Of a stretch of DNA of 64,000 bases, positions 23,945-40,391 are shown one piece after another. The notes below the pieces were generated by a model, which worked only from the letters and a program-made list of their open reading frames with translations, made no database searches and was not told the DNA's origin. Source of the stretch: Prunus persica (taxonomy: Eukaryota > Streptophyta > Magnoliopsida > Rosales > Rosaceae); the NCBI RefSeq assembly GCF_000346465.2, contig NC_034009.1, forward strand, positions 41,611,897 to 41,675,896, written 5' to 3'. Position 1 is the first letter of the stretch, and every line of letters begins with the position of its first letter. Both the position numbers and the translations under genes were made by a program.

Positions 23945-24517
23945 GGTTAAATACTTTTTTGGTCATTAACTTTTACATGAAAATTCAATTTGGTTTCTGA
24001 AAAAAAAAAAGTCAAATTGTTCAATATATTTTCCAAAGTTTACAATTTATAGACATTAAGTTATATTCCATTAAGTACAGTTTTTTTTTATAAAGTTTCA
24101 CAAATTGAGAGAAATCTTGGGTTGAAATTGAAATTATGAGGTATAAGGAAAATAAAAAAGCCAAATCAAATTAAAATGAATTTAACAACTTTCTAATATA
24201 TTTTGATGCTCTATCGCCTTGATTACGTCTCCTTGCCATCAAAAGTCACAATATGGTTCTCACTCAATCGATTCAAGCTTCAATATAGCATCCAATTTGA
24301 CCTCTCACAATTTCGATTTGAACCCAAGATTTCCTCCAATTTGTTAAACCCTAATAGTACAACATATCCTAACTCGTAAAAAAATAAAAATAAAAACTGC
24401 ACTTAAAGAAAGTTAATGGAAGATAATAAAATGTTTATAAATTGTAAATTTTACAAAACACAGTGACCAAATTGAATTTTCAAGTAAAACACAGTGACTA
24501 AAATAATATTTAACCCC
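23945..24517. mobile_element. Mutator-type foldback MITE with 9-bp TSD
   Basis: Long imperfect inverted arms of about 200 bp start GGTTAAATACTTTTTTGGTC on the left. On the right they end AGTGACTAAAATAATATTTA followed by ACCCC. Inner landmarks such as GAAAATTCAATTTGG and AAATCTTGGGTT occur in both arms in opposite orientation. The flanks are a perfect 9-bp duplication, ATTTTTAAT (23936-23944 and 24518-24526). Nine-base duplications and long arms are typical of Mutator-like elements. There is no transposase. Confidence 0.75.
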
Positions 24518-24526
24518 ATTTTTAAT

Positions 24527-25462
24527 AATTAAAGTTGAAAGAGGTTTTGAGTTTGAATATCCATTTCCTGTGGAGTCTAATATCTAATACTAAAAAAGAT
24601 TGTGTTACTTTTGACCTCTCAGTGTGTGAGCACATGAAAAATATGAGAACCTACTTGTATTCATGTTTGTTCCTTTCATTTAGTCTGTTTGTTTCCCTTT
24701 CGCTTAGCCTTGAAAGCGCAAGCTTGTCCATTTCCTTTTGTTTGATGTAAAGCTGCCTACCCTTCTTTAAGCTCGTATCAAACTTTCAAGGCCAAAGAAC
24801 TTAGGAGGAGCCCTTAATAATGGCCTAATTGGGAATTTGGGGCCATTAGGTTGGACTTGGACATTAAAGCTTGATGATTATTGTATTGTATTTCTGACTT
24901 GTAGTTTCTCAAGGAATTATTATTTTCTTCCTTCTTCCCTCACAACTTACATTGCAACGGGAATGCAAATAGAAATTTAGATTAAAGAGACCAAAAAATT
25001 TACCCCCTTGGTCGGATTAAGATATACAAATTCCAAAACCCAGTTTTCACGTAATGTCACCTTAGTCATTAATGCACTAACAGTTACACAAATTTTTATG
25101 CAAATAATTTATCTAAACCAGCATGACTCCTTTGTCATTTAGCATCTGTCAGCTGGCACCAAGAACTTTAGGGTTCCTCGTTGACCCAACAAAAATGATC
25201 TAAACAATTCCACCAATCTATGTGCATGCACATCCTTCTAAGTTCTAAACTGATAGACTGATCATAGTGGATCACTTCACTCACTCCCCACAGATCACCA
25301 AATTTTAGACAATATTCAAAAGATTATACAGACAAATTACAGTTTGATGCATATGCATAAATTTTCCTTATACATAAACAGCTAAACGAGTCAAAGGAGA
25401 ATTGAGTCTTAATCATCTCAGCAATATATAACATAAGTGTGGCCAAAAACTCATTAAAAAGT
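24527..25462. other. AT-rich intergenic DNA
   Basis: No gene is recognised. The right end would be the 3' UTR of the minus-strand zinc-finger gene. Confidence 0.4.
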
Positions 25463-26314
25463 TTAGAAACCTCCATATATGACAACAAAACAAGGCAAAA
25501 TAGCCTTGGGATTAAACACATACAACTCATCCAAATTAGAGTAAACTCCCACAGCTCCAGCCACAGAGTCATACTCTTCCATACCAATGGGTCCAATACC
25601 AATACTATCCTCCATGTTCTTCTTCACCCTCCCTGCAATCACACGACAAACCAGCATTGCCCTCTTGCCATTGTCCTCTGCAGCAACCACAGCCTTGTCA
25701 TGAGCTCTTCCACTTGTTGCTGTTGTCAAAATGCCGTCTTCGATTAGGTCTCCAGAGAACTTATTGAACCCATTTTTTATTATGCTGCAGATATTGCAAT
25801 GTGGAATTGAGTTGCAGAGATTGGAGGAGCCGTTTAGGCCTAGTGAGCACACAAATGTGGTGCTGTGGAACCTGAGGAGCTCATTGCCGTCTGCAATGCA
25901 GCGAGGGTGTTTCTTGGGGAGCTTGGTGGCTTTGGCTTTGATGGATTCTCTGTACTCTTCAAATTTGGAGATGGTCTTTTGGGTGTTGTGGACTTTGAGG
26001 ATGCGGTCGATTTTACATATTGGGGTCTGTTTCTTTAGCCAGCTGGACTGGAATATGATCTCCACTATGTTCTTGCTTGTGTCTTCAGGACCCAGTTCAG
26101 AAACTGTGGATTTTGTGATAGAGATTAAAAAAATTGAAACTTTGAGCATGGTTTTCTGAAATTTATTTGAAAAGACTGAAAATTTGAACATGGTTTTCTG
26201 TAAATTGTGTATTGATATTGGTAACATGTTTTGGAAATGATGCAGGAAGAGGAATGGTGCTCATGAACTCATTGTAACTAGCTAGTAACAGAAATTAATT
26301 CTGCATTGAAGTGT

Positions 26315-26353
<39 letters not shown>

Positions 26354-27222
26354 TCTGAAACTGAAAGTTTATGGCTTCACAAGTCCTAGCTGATAATACT
26401 TATTATAAGCTCAGAGCGTAGAGATAAATTAATTTTTAATGTACCTTTTCTGTTATGAATAAAGACATTTAATTATTAAACGCAATAAAGGGTTTTCTCA
26501 GATCACATCACATGCGTGCATGATTAAAATTGTTGAGAATTGTGAGAGGTACCTGCATGCCTAACAGCCTGATGAAGCTCCAAGTTCTCAGCTTTCATGA
26601 AAATCTCACCACATTCAGGACATGAACAAATGCTGCCTCTCAGAGAAGGGTCTCTAGCAAAACCAAGAACAGGATCAACCACCATTCTGCACTCATAGCA
26701 GCCAGAGAATCTCCTGAAAGGCATTGCTCTAAAAGACCCACCACCAACAGTAGAATTATTAGTAGATACTGCAGATAATGAAGAAGAAGAGGTAGAAACA
26801 ACCCCATTGAGCTCATGCAGAGGAGCTTTCATGGATCTGCTTGAAGTTTCATTACTGTTACTTGAACCCATTGAAGCCCTTTTCTTATGAACGTCAGGAG
26901 ATCCTATTTCAGGCCTGTGCATGATTTTGGTGTTGTTACACAGTGAGCCAGAGCATCTCATTTTCTTGCTTTTCTTGGCAGCATTACTTTCCTCCATGGC
27001 TTGCTCATGCTGTTGTTGTTGTTGCAGTAGCTGCTGTTTGCGCTCTTGTTGTAGCTGAAGTGGTTGGAGATGTTTACAGGTCAATAAGCCTCTTACAACA
27101 GACCAATAGGGTGGCTTCTCTGTCTTTTGGGGCTTCTGGTTCTGGTTTTGGTTCTGTTTCTGAGCCTTTTGGTGTATTTGCTTGTTGGGTTTTCTTTGGG
27201 TTTTGAGTTTAGAGGTAGCCAT
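25463..27222 (-). CDS. C2H2 zinc-finger protein with PARP-like C-terminal region
   Basis: Two exons on the minus strand, 27222-26553 and 26103-25463, give 436 aa. The N-terminal half is basic and low in complexity (Lys/Gln-rich to about residue 90, then Ser-rich). Before the finger there is a Cys pair in FSGCYECRMVVDP. A single classical finger follows at 201-222: CPECGEIFMKAENLELHQAVRH, spaced C-X2-C-X12-H-X4-H. Exon 2 carries a region that resembles the ADP-ribosyltransferase fold: IVEIIFQSSWLKK, ELLRFHSTTFVCSLG with His303, GILTTATSGRAHDKA, then MLVCRVIAGRV. Plant proteins of this build (Arabidopsis At1g75710 type) are known only as zinc-finger proteins; function unproven. The usual His-Tyr-Glu triad is not complete by eye, so catalysis is doubtful. 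A (GA)n microsatellite lies in the intron. Confidence 0.88.
26321..26352 (+). repeat. (GA)n microsatellite in the zinc-finger gene intron
   Basis: An uninterrupted GA run of about 31 bp between the two exons of the minus-strand zinc-finger gene. Confidence 0.9.
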
Positions 27223-27880
27223 GGCTGAAGAAGACTTCTAATTTGTGGTGTTTGAGCTGAGTAAAATGGTGGTTTGTGGTTTTAGTTTCAGAATTGCAGA
27301 TGGGGGTTCTTTCAGAGACATGAGCTGAGACTGACAGCTGGGTGGGGTTGCAAAGGAGCTCCCTTTGCTTGCTTTTGTAGAAAGCTTTTTCTAGATTAGG
27401 GTTCTGTGGGGCTTTTCTTGTTGTGTGTACAGAAGTTGATTTATAAATAGATAAGTGATTGATCTGTGTAAAGATATTGTTATTTGTTAATGATGGGGGA
27501 GTGATGCTTGGATGGCAAGAGAAGAGAAAATTATGGGTTGCACATATTTAATATATCTCTTATTACTACTGAGTCAGTGACAAAAAAGAAACATAGCTTG
27601 GGATGAAGATTCAAAACTTCAAATCTTATATGATTCAAAAAACCCTTCAAATCTCATACATGATTATCAATTGAAACATATTGATATTACTACATTCAAA
27701 AAATAACAAAAAGTGGAAAGAGTTCTACATATTTTTTATGGTAGTTGTGTTTCTTTTACTATTAAGAAATAAAAACCATTCAAACAACATGATCTGTTTT
27801 TCAAATGGCATTAGTGTGATGTTAACCATTTGTTATATACTACAAATAAAACAAATGATTTTTTAAAATATATATGCGAT
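27223..27880. other. promoter region of the zinc-finger gene and AT-rich spacer
   Basis: The 5' flank of the minus-strand gene. A TTTATAAATAG box near 27440, read on either strand, is a possible TATA element. No other feature is recognised. Confidence 0.3.
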
Positions 27881-27884
27881 ATTG

Positions 27885-27957
27885 GAAGAGAGGATAATCG
27901 AATTTAAGACCTCATGTGCAGGGATAAATGCTCCTAACTACTTGAACTACAAACCCG
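27885..27957 (-). repeat. tRNA-like SINE fragment
   Basis: Read on the minus strand, AGTTCAAGTAGTTAGGAGCA precedes TGCACATGAGGTCTTA and a degenerate B box AATTCGATTATCC. It is homologous by eye to 3575-3650. Confidence 0.4.
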
Positions 27958-29180
27958 AATTTAAAACTAATGAATTTTAGTGTGAAACAAGAGAAATCAA
28001 TTGAGACCAATGTGAAACTAATGGCATTTTACATGATTCATTCAATTAATTTTCTATAGGATTTAATTAATGGGCCCTCTCACCCACACACAATGCATGG
28101 CTCTCACATAAATATGACAATCCTTCCACAATATCTTCTTAATAATATATTATTGATTGGTTTTAAAACACTTAGAATAATATATTGGAAGCAGAGCAAC
28201 CAACTGGGGCTCGGTTTCAGAAACCCAACAGCAATTTATGGCGAGGCAGAGGTTGCCAACAGAAACTTCAAGCTAGGCTTCGGTTCCATCCTAAGCCCAA
28301 GGGAAGACTTTTTTTGGGCTAAGCACAGCGCACGATAAGGTAAGCAAACACACACTAATTAGACAATAATTATATTGCTGTACCTCTCTTCTCGGGCAAA
28401 GCTGCTTCATTTTGATTCCTTTTGCTCTCAAAATCATGCAATGCCATATGGTGTTGGAATAAAGTTGTGTACTTTAATAAGCAATCCTTTCCACCCAACA
28501 AGTTGTTCATCTTTAATTAAATGTTTGATTGTTGCTTTTCATATCCCTAAGCTTTAACACCAAGGGATGGCAAGCTTTGCTTGGTAACCGTTGCTAAGTA
28601 CAAAGTATGGAGTATGAGAATCACAGAGTTAACAATTCGAAAATTTGTACTGTTAAGAAAGAGGAATAACAATTCAAATTTGATTTGGACCTCCTTTTCT
28701 AATGCTGTATTTAAAACATGTAATAGTTTTAAGATGTGGGGAACTAACAGAGCAATTCAGGGTGTGAATGTTATGAGCATCTAACGTTTAAGAATGAAAG
28801 TCTAGGACAAGAGTTTAAAAGGGTTTCTTCATCTATTGCCAAATTAATTTTTAGTTAGATGATTACATTCCAACGGTAAAAATTGAAAGTTGAACCTTTG
28901 ATAGCCTGCTTGGTAGCTAATTGTCAGAGTCTACTTCTTAACTAGATATTAAGTGATTTTATGACTCGACACCGCTAAAAATCACCACAATTTTTCCTAA
29001 TCAGATGGGTTTTTGGGGTTTTTTTTTGGCTTATACAGGCACGAGTTATATAAGTTATCAACTATTGGGGTTGTAATAAGTTTGTCCCTCAGTCGCTTAA
29101 GAAAAGACATCATGTGAGCAGTTATGTTACTTATAGAACAATGTTATTTTTACCACATTGACCTTTTTAATAGAGGTCAG
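27958..29180. other. intergenic DNA
   Basis: AT-rich, except for a compact GC-richer stretch near 28195-28335 with an 81-codon open frame that I do not recognise. No splice structure or repeat boundary was found there. Confidence 0.3.
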
Positions 29181-29185
29181 AGAAA

Positions 29186-29270
29186 GCATACGTGGGTTAT
29201 ATCAGTTGGCCAAAGCAGTGTGCTTGCTCCCTTGCACCTGAATTTGATCCTCCTCTTCGTACCTTAATTT
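29186..29270 (+). repeat. tRNA-like SINE fragment
   Basis: An A-box-like TCAGTTGGCCAAAGCA is followed by a GTGTGCTTGCTCCCTTGCAC block and a degenerate B box GAATTTGATCCTCC. This spacing is usual for tRNA-derived SINE heads. Confidence 0.4.
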
Positions 29271-29431
29271 AGAATATCGCTTTCTTAAAAAACAAAACAA
29301 ACCAAAAAAGGTGAGAGCAACTCCCCCCATGTGGGCGTAACCTTTGTGGAACCCATGTCAATATGGCGGCGTCCAAACATCACCACTCTTATTTATGAGG
29401 AATAAAGGAGCTAGCCCAAAAATATTGGCAA

Positions 29432-29740
29432 TGGGCCATAGGTAGCCCAATTGGGTTGTCTTCTTCAATTATTTGGGTTTACGGATCGGGGATGCTTGGG
29501 CTAACTTGGGTTTTTAGGTAAACCATAATTTCATGTCCAATGAATATCGGCCCAAGAAGAAGCTCATGGGAAAGCAAGCAAGAGCGCCAAGAGGGAGCGT
29601 TTCAAATTCCCAGTGCTTCTCTCTCGCTCTGTGTCTGTGCTGTGTGGTTTCAGGTCCTCTCTCTCGCTCCTCCTCATGGATATCAAAATCCCTCTGTTAA
29701 ACCCTAAATACCAAATCCCCAGTTGAATATCTTCCCGCCA
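29432..29740 (+). promoter_or_regulatory. MPS1 promoter with site II and E2F-like motifs
   Basis: TGGGCC at 29432-29437 and its reverse complement at 29549-29554 are site II elements. TTCCCGCC at 29732-29739 resembles an E2F site. Both classes are linked to expression in dividing cells, which fits a mitotic kinase. These are motif matches only. Confidence 0.35.
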
Positions 29741-29808
29741 TTCCTCCTTCTTTGGAAATTTCCCATTTTTCCCTCCTGCCCCCATAGAAATGCCTGTGAG
29801 ATCCATCC

Positions 29809-35091
<5,283 letters not shown>

Positions 35092-35803
35092 TAGGTGAAG
35101 GTCCAAGCATTTTTTATCACAATTTCAGCCCCCATTTTTGCGAAACTCAGATGTCAGGTGGTATCCACTTTTGTCAGCTGATTTCGGCTCATAGGGAAAT
35201 CATGCTCGGTTACCATCATTCTCTTCCATCTCTTTGTAATGATATGTAATATTCCTGCTGTGTTATTTTGTTTTGTTAAATATAATAGAAAATCTGCTCA
35301 GAGTGATTGGCGTGTAGTTCCTTATCCTTTCCTTGTCCTTTATTAAGCATAATGCATGGATAATATATGTGATTATTTTTTATGCAGAAAATATATTTAA
35401 CTTAAATTACTGAAATTTGGTGTCTCGTGCCAAGCTTTTAAAAACCAACTGGGTTGGCAACAAAATATGGCAATTACTTGCTTTGTCATAGAAGAATAAG
35501 GTTACCAGTAAGGCCAGACATAAAGAATGAAATGTTGGTACCGTCAGAATATGGCAATTACTCATCCTTACCACCAATGATATTATCACACGTGTAATTG
35601 TTATCATATTTCAATGGATGTTTAGCTGTTGGGTTAAGAAATGCAAGTAAATGGAAGTTTGGTTCCATGTTCAATAAATTTGGTATCCCCTTTGATAATA
35701 ATGCATAAATAAAGATTGATTGATTGGATATACGAAGTAATAGCAGAAATGTACAACAAAAAATCCCAAAACAAGTAAGCTTGTTAACAAGAATCAGACT
35801 TTT
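35092..35803. other. convergent 3' flanks of MPS1 and ASHR1
   Basis: The two genes are tail to tail, with 712 bp between stop codons. No additional feature is recognised. Confidence 0.5.
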
Positions 35804-38800
35804 CTATTCTTCTGACGAAAATTTATAAGAAGCTTCGGCGCGTGCTTCCTCCAACCTCACGAACAGGTCCTTCATGAAAGGTGTGCTTGTCCCATGAGTA
35901 ATCTGCAGTATATCTACCGCCTTGATCAGAGATTTGACAGCATTCTCTGTGTCTCCTAGTAACCTGTAACAACAAATCAACTTGTTTAAAGATTCAACAG
36001 AAAACTCCTATGACGATTTGACCAAAAATACTAACCATTCGAGCTTTCCACAGGTATAATATTGCAATCCAAGCAAAGGATGACAACCTGGATATACTCC
36101 TGTAGTGAAACAGAGTGAAATTCGGGACGTTAGCGGCAGTATAGTAAACAGATGTGCATCGATAATTTTCAATATACTTTCTCATAATTGGTTACGAGGT
36201 AAATGCAGTGTGCATGCCAAAGTACAGTATTGAATGGAAGCGCCTTGTAAGAGGGAGATTTAATCTCACATGTGGAGCACGCACTGGCCTCAATTTACTC
36301 CAATCCACAGTATCCTAACACCTTAGTTTCCATTTCTTTTACCAAAACTCAGTTTATTCGGTTGTACTTAGAGACCCATTGATTGAGCCAACGAGAACAA
36401 AAGTAATTTGATCTTTGAACTAAAATGAAAAACAACTTCTAACTGGAAGACACCAACTTGAACAGTTAAAAGTTTGGGAAAAAAAGTAAAGGAATTAAAT
36501 ATCTCAAATGTGGAATAAAAAAGAAACAAGGCATTCTTACGAATAGAAAAAAAGAAATGAAAAAGAAGAAACAAGACATACTTTGATACACTGGAATGGT
36601 CAGTCTGCAATATGCTAGAGCTTCACTCCAGTCTTCCAGCTCCATCAAAATCTGAACACAATATGATTTCAACAAATTAAATGCATAATTTAAGTGAACA
36701 TAAGGAATTAAAGTCACTGCACGTTACCTTACAGTGTTTGACGTTCTCATGAAATTAGAACAACCACAATTTACTACTACTTTATTGAGTGCCCAAAATC
36801 ATTGATCTAAAAGTACTTTTAGTGTTAATAATATAACGAAGAGGCTAATGACAATTGCCAAAAAAATTTACATAGACAATAAGAAACCATTTCCAATGCT
36901 CCACAAACAGAACATGATATTCATTTCACTAGAAAGTAAAGCAATACCAAACTTATCATACTTCAATTCATAGAGGCCAAACCCCACATCGTACCTTCCT
37001 AACTTTAGTAATTCACTTATCCTAATTGGTACAATTTCAATTAAGTAAAACCATTTCATTTGTACCTGAAGGAGCCAAACAAGATCTGTTTTTGCATAAA
37101 ATATAAAATAAAACAGAAACTTTAACAAACTTTTTCCAGAACCATTTGATACATACATATGTATGTGTGTGTGTCTAAATATTACAAATGAGTTCGACTT
37201 CATCACTACTTTCATTAGTATAATAGGAAAAGAACAAAAAATAAATAAACAAATGAGTTACCTTTAAAAGCTTCTCCCGAGTTTGCATCAAAGAGATTGA
37301 AAAAGGATGATATAGTTTCCTCTGCAGTGTCTCAATTGCCCTATACACAGATACAGATTCCTGGTAATCTAAACTTAGTCAAAGATCAAATCATGGTGAT
37401 GAAATTTGAATATATAAAAACCACAAAAATATTATAAGTAATCATAACATCAGATTGCCCAAAAAGACGAGTAATTCTTAGCACAAAGAAATAAGGATAC
37501 TGTGAGAAGGTGTAGATATAGGAGCCTTGTCTGACAATGATTTTAGTTCACTTGCTATCTGCTTTATCTCTTCTTTGCTCCTAACAAGTCCACATTGCTG
37601 GCATATGAATCCATTGCCATCTGCTCATCCAAATCGCAAACAATGAAATATAGTTGCTTTAGCTACCTAACTCATCTTATTTTCTATTTTGTTTCACCTC
37701 CCTGACTTGAATACAGGTAATTACATACCAGACTCACGAAGTAAAAAGCCAATGCATCCATTATCCTTGCATCGGTAGCCTTCCAGAACTGCACTTTCTT
37801 GGATATCATTGTACTTGCCCTTCAATACAAAATCAACTTCATTTTTAGTTTAAATAGGATAAGGTTCTACATATTCCAGCAAAAAAAAAAAAAAAAAAAT
37901 GCTACATGACTCACAACGTCACATTCTTTAAAAGAAATAAAAAAGAAAAAGTCATAAGTACCACTTTACTGCAGCGGGGACATGTGCAAGTAAAAAGGTA
38001 TTGTTCTTTTAGTGCCTTTTGTCGAGTCAGAGTGCTTCCAGCAGTTTCTATGTAACTTATCAACACCTTGAAAATGAATTTGTCAAACAGAGAAGCCTTT
38101 AGATTTCACTTCTTGTCAAAATTCGTGCAATAACATGATACTAAGTAACTTTACTTCACAATAAAGAAAGTCAGATAACGTCTTGACAGCATATGAGACA
38201 CTAAAATTATTCACAAGAGAAAAAGGATCATAAATAATTCACAAGATAGGGTTGATTTCTGTGAATGCACTTAAGAGATTATAAAAAATGTCATTGCAGA
38301 ATAAATCTTCTCGATTATTAATGAAGCACTTTATAGAATGACCAAGGGACATGCAGCTCATTCCTTTAGTGTCTATTTGTCAAGCAATTTAAACTTATTA
38401 ATTATCTCCCCTATGATCATACATTTCTGGATATTCAACGCATAAACCCTTGATGTAATCTCTTATTCTTAATTGGAAATCATAATGGCCAGCAAGTTAA
38501 AGAAGCATATACTACCTCAGCACCTTTGGGTATATGTTGCACAGCATGTACGACTGCTGACCTTCCCTCAAATAACAAAACAGAATTGGGCAAGCAGCTA
38601 CAGAACCAGAACCATTTAGCAAACAAATAGCAAGAGGGTGATACTGAAAATACTTTTATCCACTAACATAGTTACCTGTGGTTAACAATGGAAATGACAG
38701 GATACAATCCTGTGCCCAGGGGTCTCAATTCACTGTCACAAATTGTGTGAGCATTGCATGCAAGCTGCATGGATCGCAGAGAATCAAAATTCCCAAAGAT

Positions 38801-39970
38801 TCCACTAAAAAAATTTAAATTGCATTCTTATTAAGATACACAACGTTTGAGTCCGTACAATAAAGGATCGAAAGAAGTCATGCAGACAATAGCACTGTAA
38901 TATATCATTACAAATTTGTAAGAACTTAGTTAGACACCAGATGATCGCATTGATTGAGTTGGGTACATGCCAAACTGACAATATAACTTAAGCATCTCAT
39001 TGTGCTATGCATAAATGCCTGAAGTACCTCCAACACAACGGTTTTACTGCCTAACATTTGCTATTGGGTTCACCAGAATTACCACAACACTAACATGATA
39101 GTGAAGCTTCACTTGCATTACATGGTGCAAATTCAGCCACTTTTATTAATAAAACAGTAATAATTGAGAAAAACAGAACCGAAAAACTGTTTATAAAATC
39201 ACACCTTGGAAAAGTTTTCTGCAATCTCTTTTATATTGATACCGGGCCACTGAAGTATCAAGCTGACAAGGTTCGCCATCTGAGCATACAGCACCAATTG
39301 CTTCTCATCAATCTCCGACATATCTTTATTAAAAGAAACAAAAAAGAATTAATAAAAAGTAAACAGCTACAACAAGAAGGAAAGCTAAATTGGAAAAAGC
39401 CAAAAAGGATACGAGCAACTAACGCCTCCACCAACTTGTAGTTGTCCATGGCAGAAGCAGGAATGACCTGAAGGAAAAATCTAATAACGTTAATGTTTTA
39501 TACCCAAAATTAAAAATTGAATCTTTCTGTGTAAATAAGAAAATCTTTACCCTCTCAGTTTGCAATTTTGTGCGAAGGTAGAGTTTGATCATGAGACGAA
39601 TAGAAGGCGTGACAGCCATTCTTCTCTCCTTGTGAAGCTTCGAGAGAGCTTCACATTCTAGACGATGCAGCTTCCATTCAGACTTCTGCATAATACAAAA
39701 ACCCAAGACTTCAACGAATGAGGAAACACAAGAACTCCATGAATGTAATCTAATTACCAATCCGAAGCCTAGGGCATACCTGGCATGAGTTACTGCAGTA
39801 GTACACAACCTGACAAGCCGAGCACTTCTTGAGATTACTTGATTCGAAACAAGCATCGCACCTGGATTCCGCTGAGGAGTTGTTTGGCACAGAAACGTAC
39901 GGCTCTTGGCTTATTATCACCTCCCCTGCAATTCAAAACCTCCATTATCGCTGTTCTGAAGCAGCAGAGC

Positions 39971-40021
<51 letters not shown>

Positions 40022-40132
40022 GAAGAGGAGACCTGGAGAGAAGTCTCTGGTGGTAAAGAGGCAACGGCCTTTCTCTGGAACATTCGAAACGGTTAAGCTT
40101 CGGTCCTCAAGAGCTCTCTGCAACTCTTCCAT
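35804..40132 (-). CDS. ASHR1: histone-lysine N-methyltransferase ASHR1 (SET and MYND)
   Basis: SMYD-type lysine methyltransferase of plants. Fourteen exons on the minus strand: 40132-40033, 39925-39780, 39685-39551, 39467-39413, 39323-39205, 38764-38676, 38597-38516, 38066-37962, 37819-37729, 37620-37501, 37368-37262, 36651-36582, 36099-36036 and 35963-35804. They encode 480 aa, which is the family length. The SET domain is split by a MYND zinc finger, starting CDACF at residue 56 and running through CSACQVVYYCSNSCQ and WKLHRLEC. The SET core then has NHSCLPN (about 213-219), the ISYIE motif, and a post-SET CTCPRC (269-274). The C-terminal half is TPR-like helical sequence (ALAYCRLTIPVYQ, GLQYYTCGKLEWLLGD). 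Exon 1 encodes the SET start PEKGRCLFTTRDFSPG. It is head to head with HCS1. The function of plant ASHR1 is little known and the substrate is not evident from sequence. Confidence 0.93.
39974..40019 (+). repeat. (AG)n microsatellite in ASHR1 intron 1
   Basis: An uninterrupted AG run of about 46 bp within the 107-bp first intron of ASHR1, so it makes up nearly half of that intron. On the transcribed strand it is a CT run close to the exon 1 donor. Confidence 0.9.
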
Positions 40133-40391
40133 GATTGGCGTTCTGTCTGTGTTTGCTCACTCTCCACCAAACGACGACGTCAATGGTGGCGAAGTTTTGA
40201 TGATATAGCAAATGAGTGTTTTTTTTTTTTTTTTTTTTGGGTTCTAATTTTGGGGTTTTGTAGGGTTAAGGTGGCGGGTCCTACATGGGAGGACGTGGCG
40301 TGCTACGAAGCCTTGTGTTCTTGACTTGTCGCTCTTTTCCGTCTCCGAAACGTTTCAATTCTCACTGAAAGTTCTGGTCTTTTCAAGTTGA
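40133..40391. promoter_or_regulatory. shared bidirectional promoter of ASHR1 and HCS1
   Basis: The two divergent start codons are only 259 bp apart, so both promoters and both 5' UTRs must fit here. The interval contains an ACGACGTCAAT motif near 40173-40183, which includes the TGACGT bZIP core in reverse, and a long T run near 40220-40238. No TATA box stands out on either strand. Confidence 0.6.
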
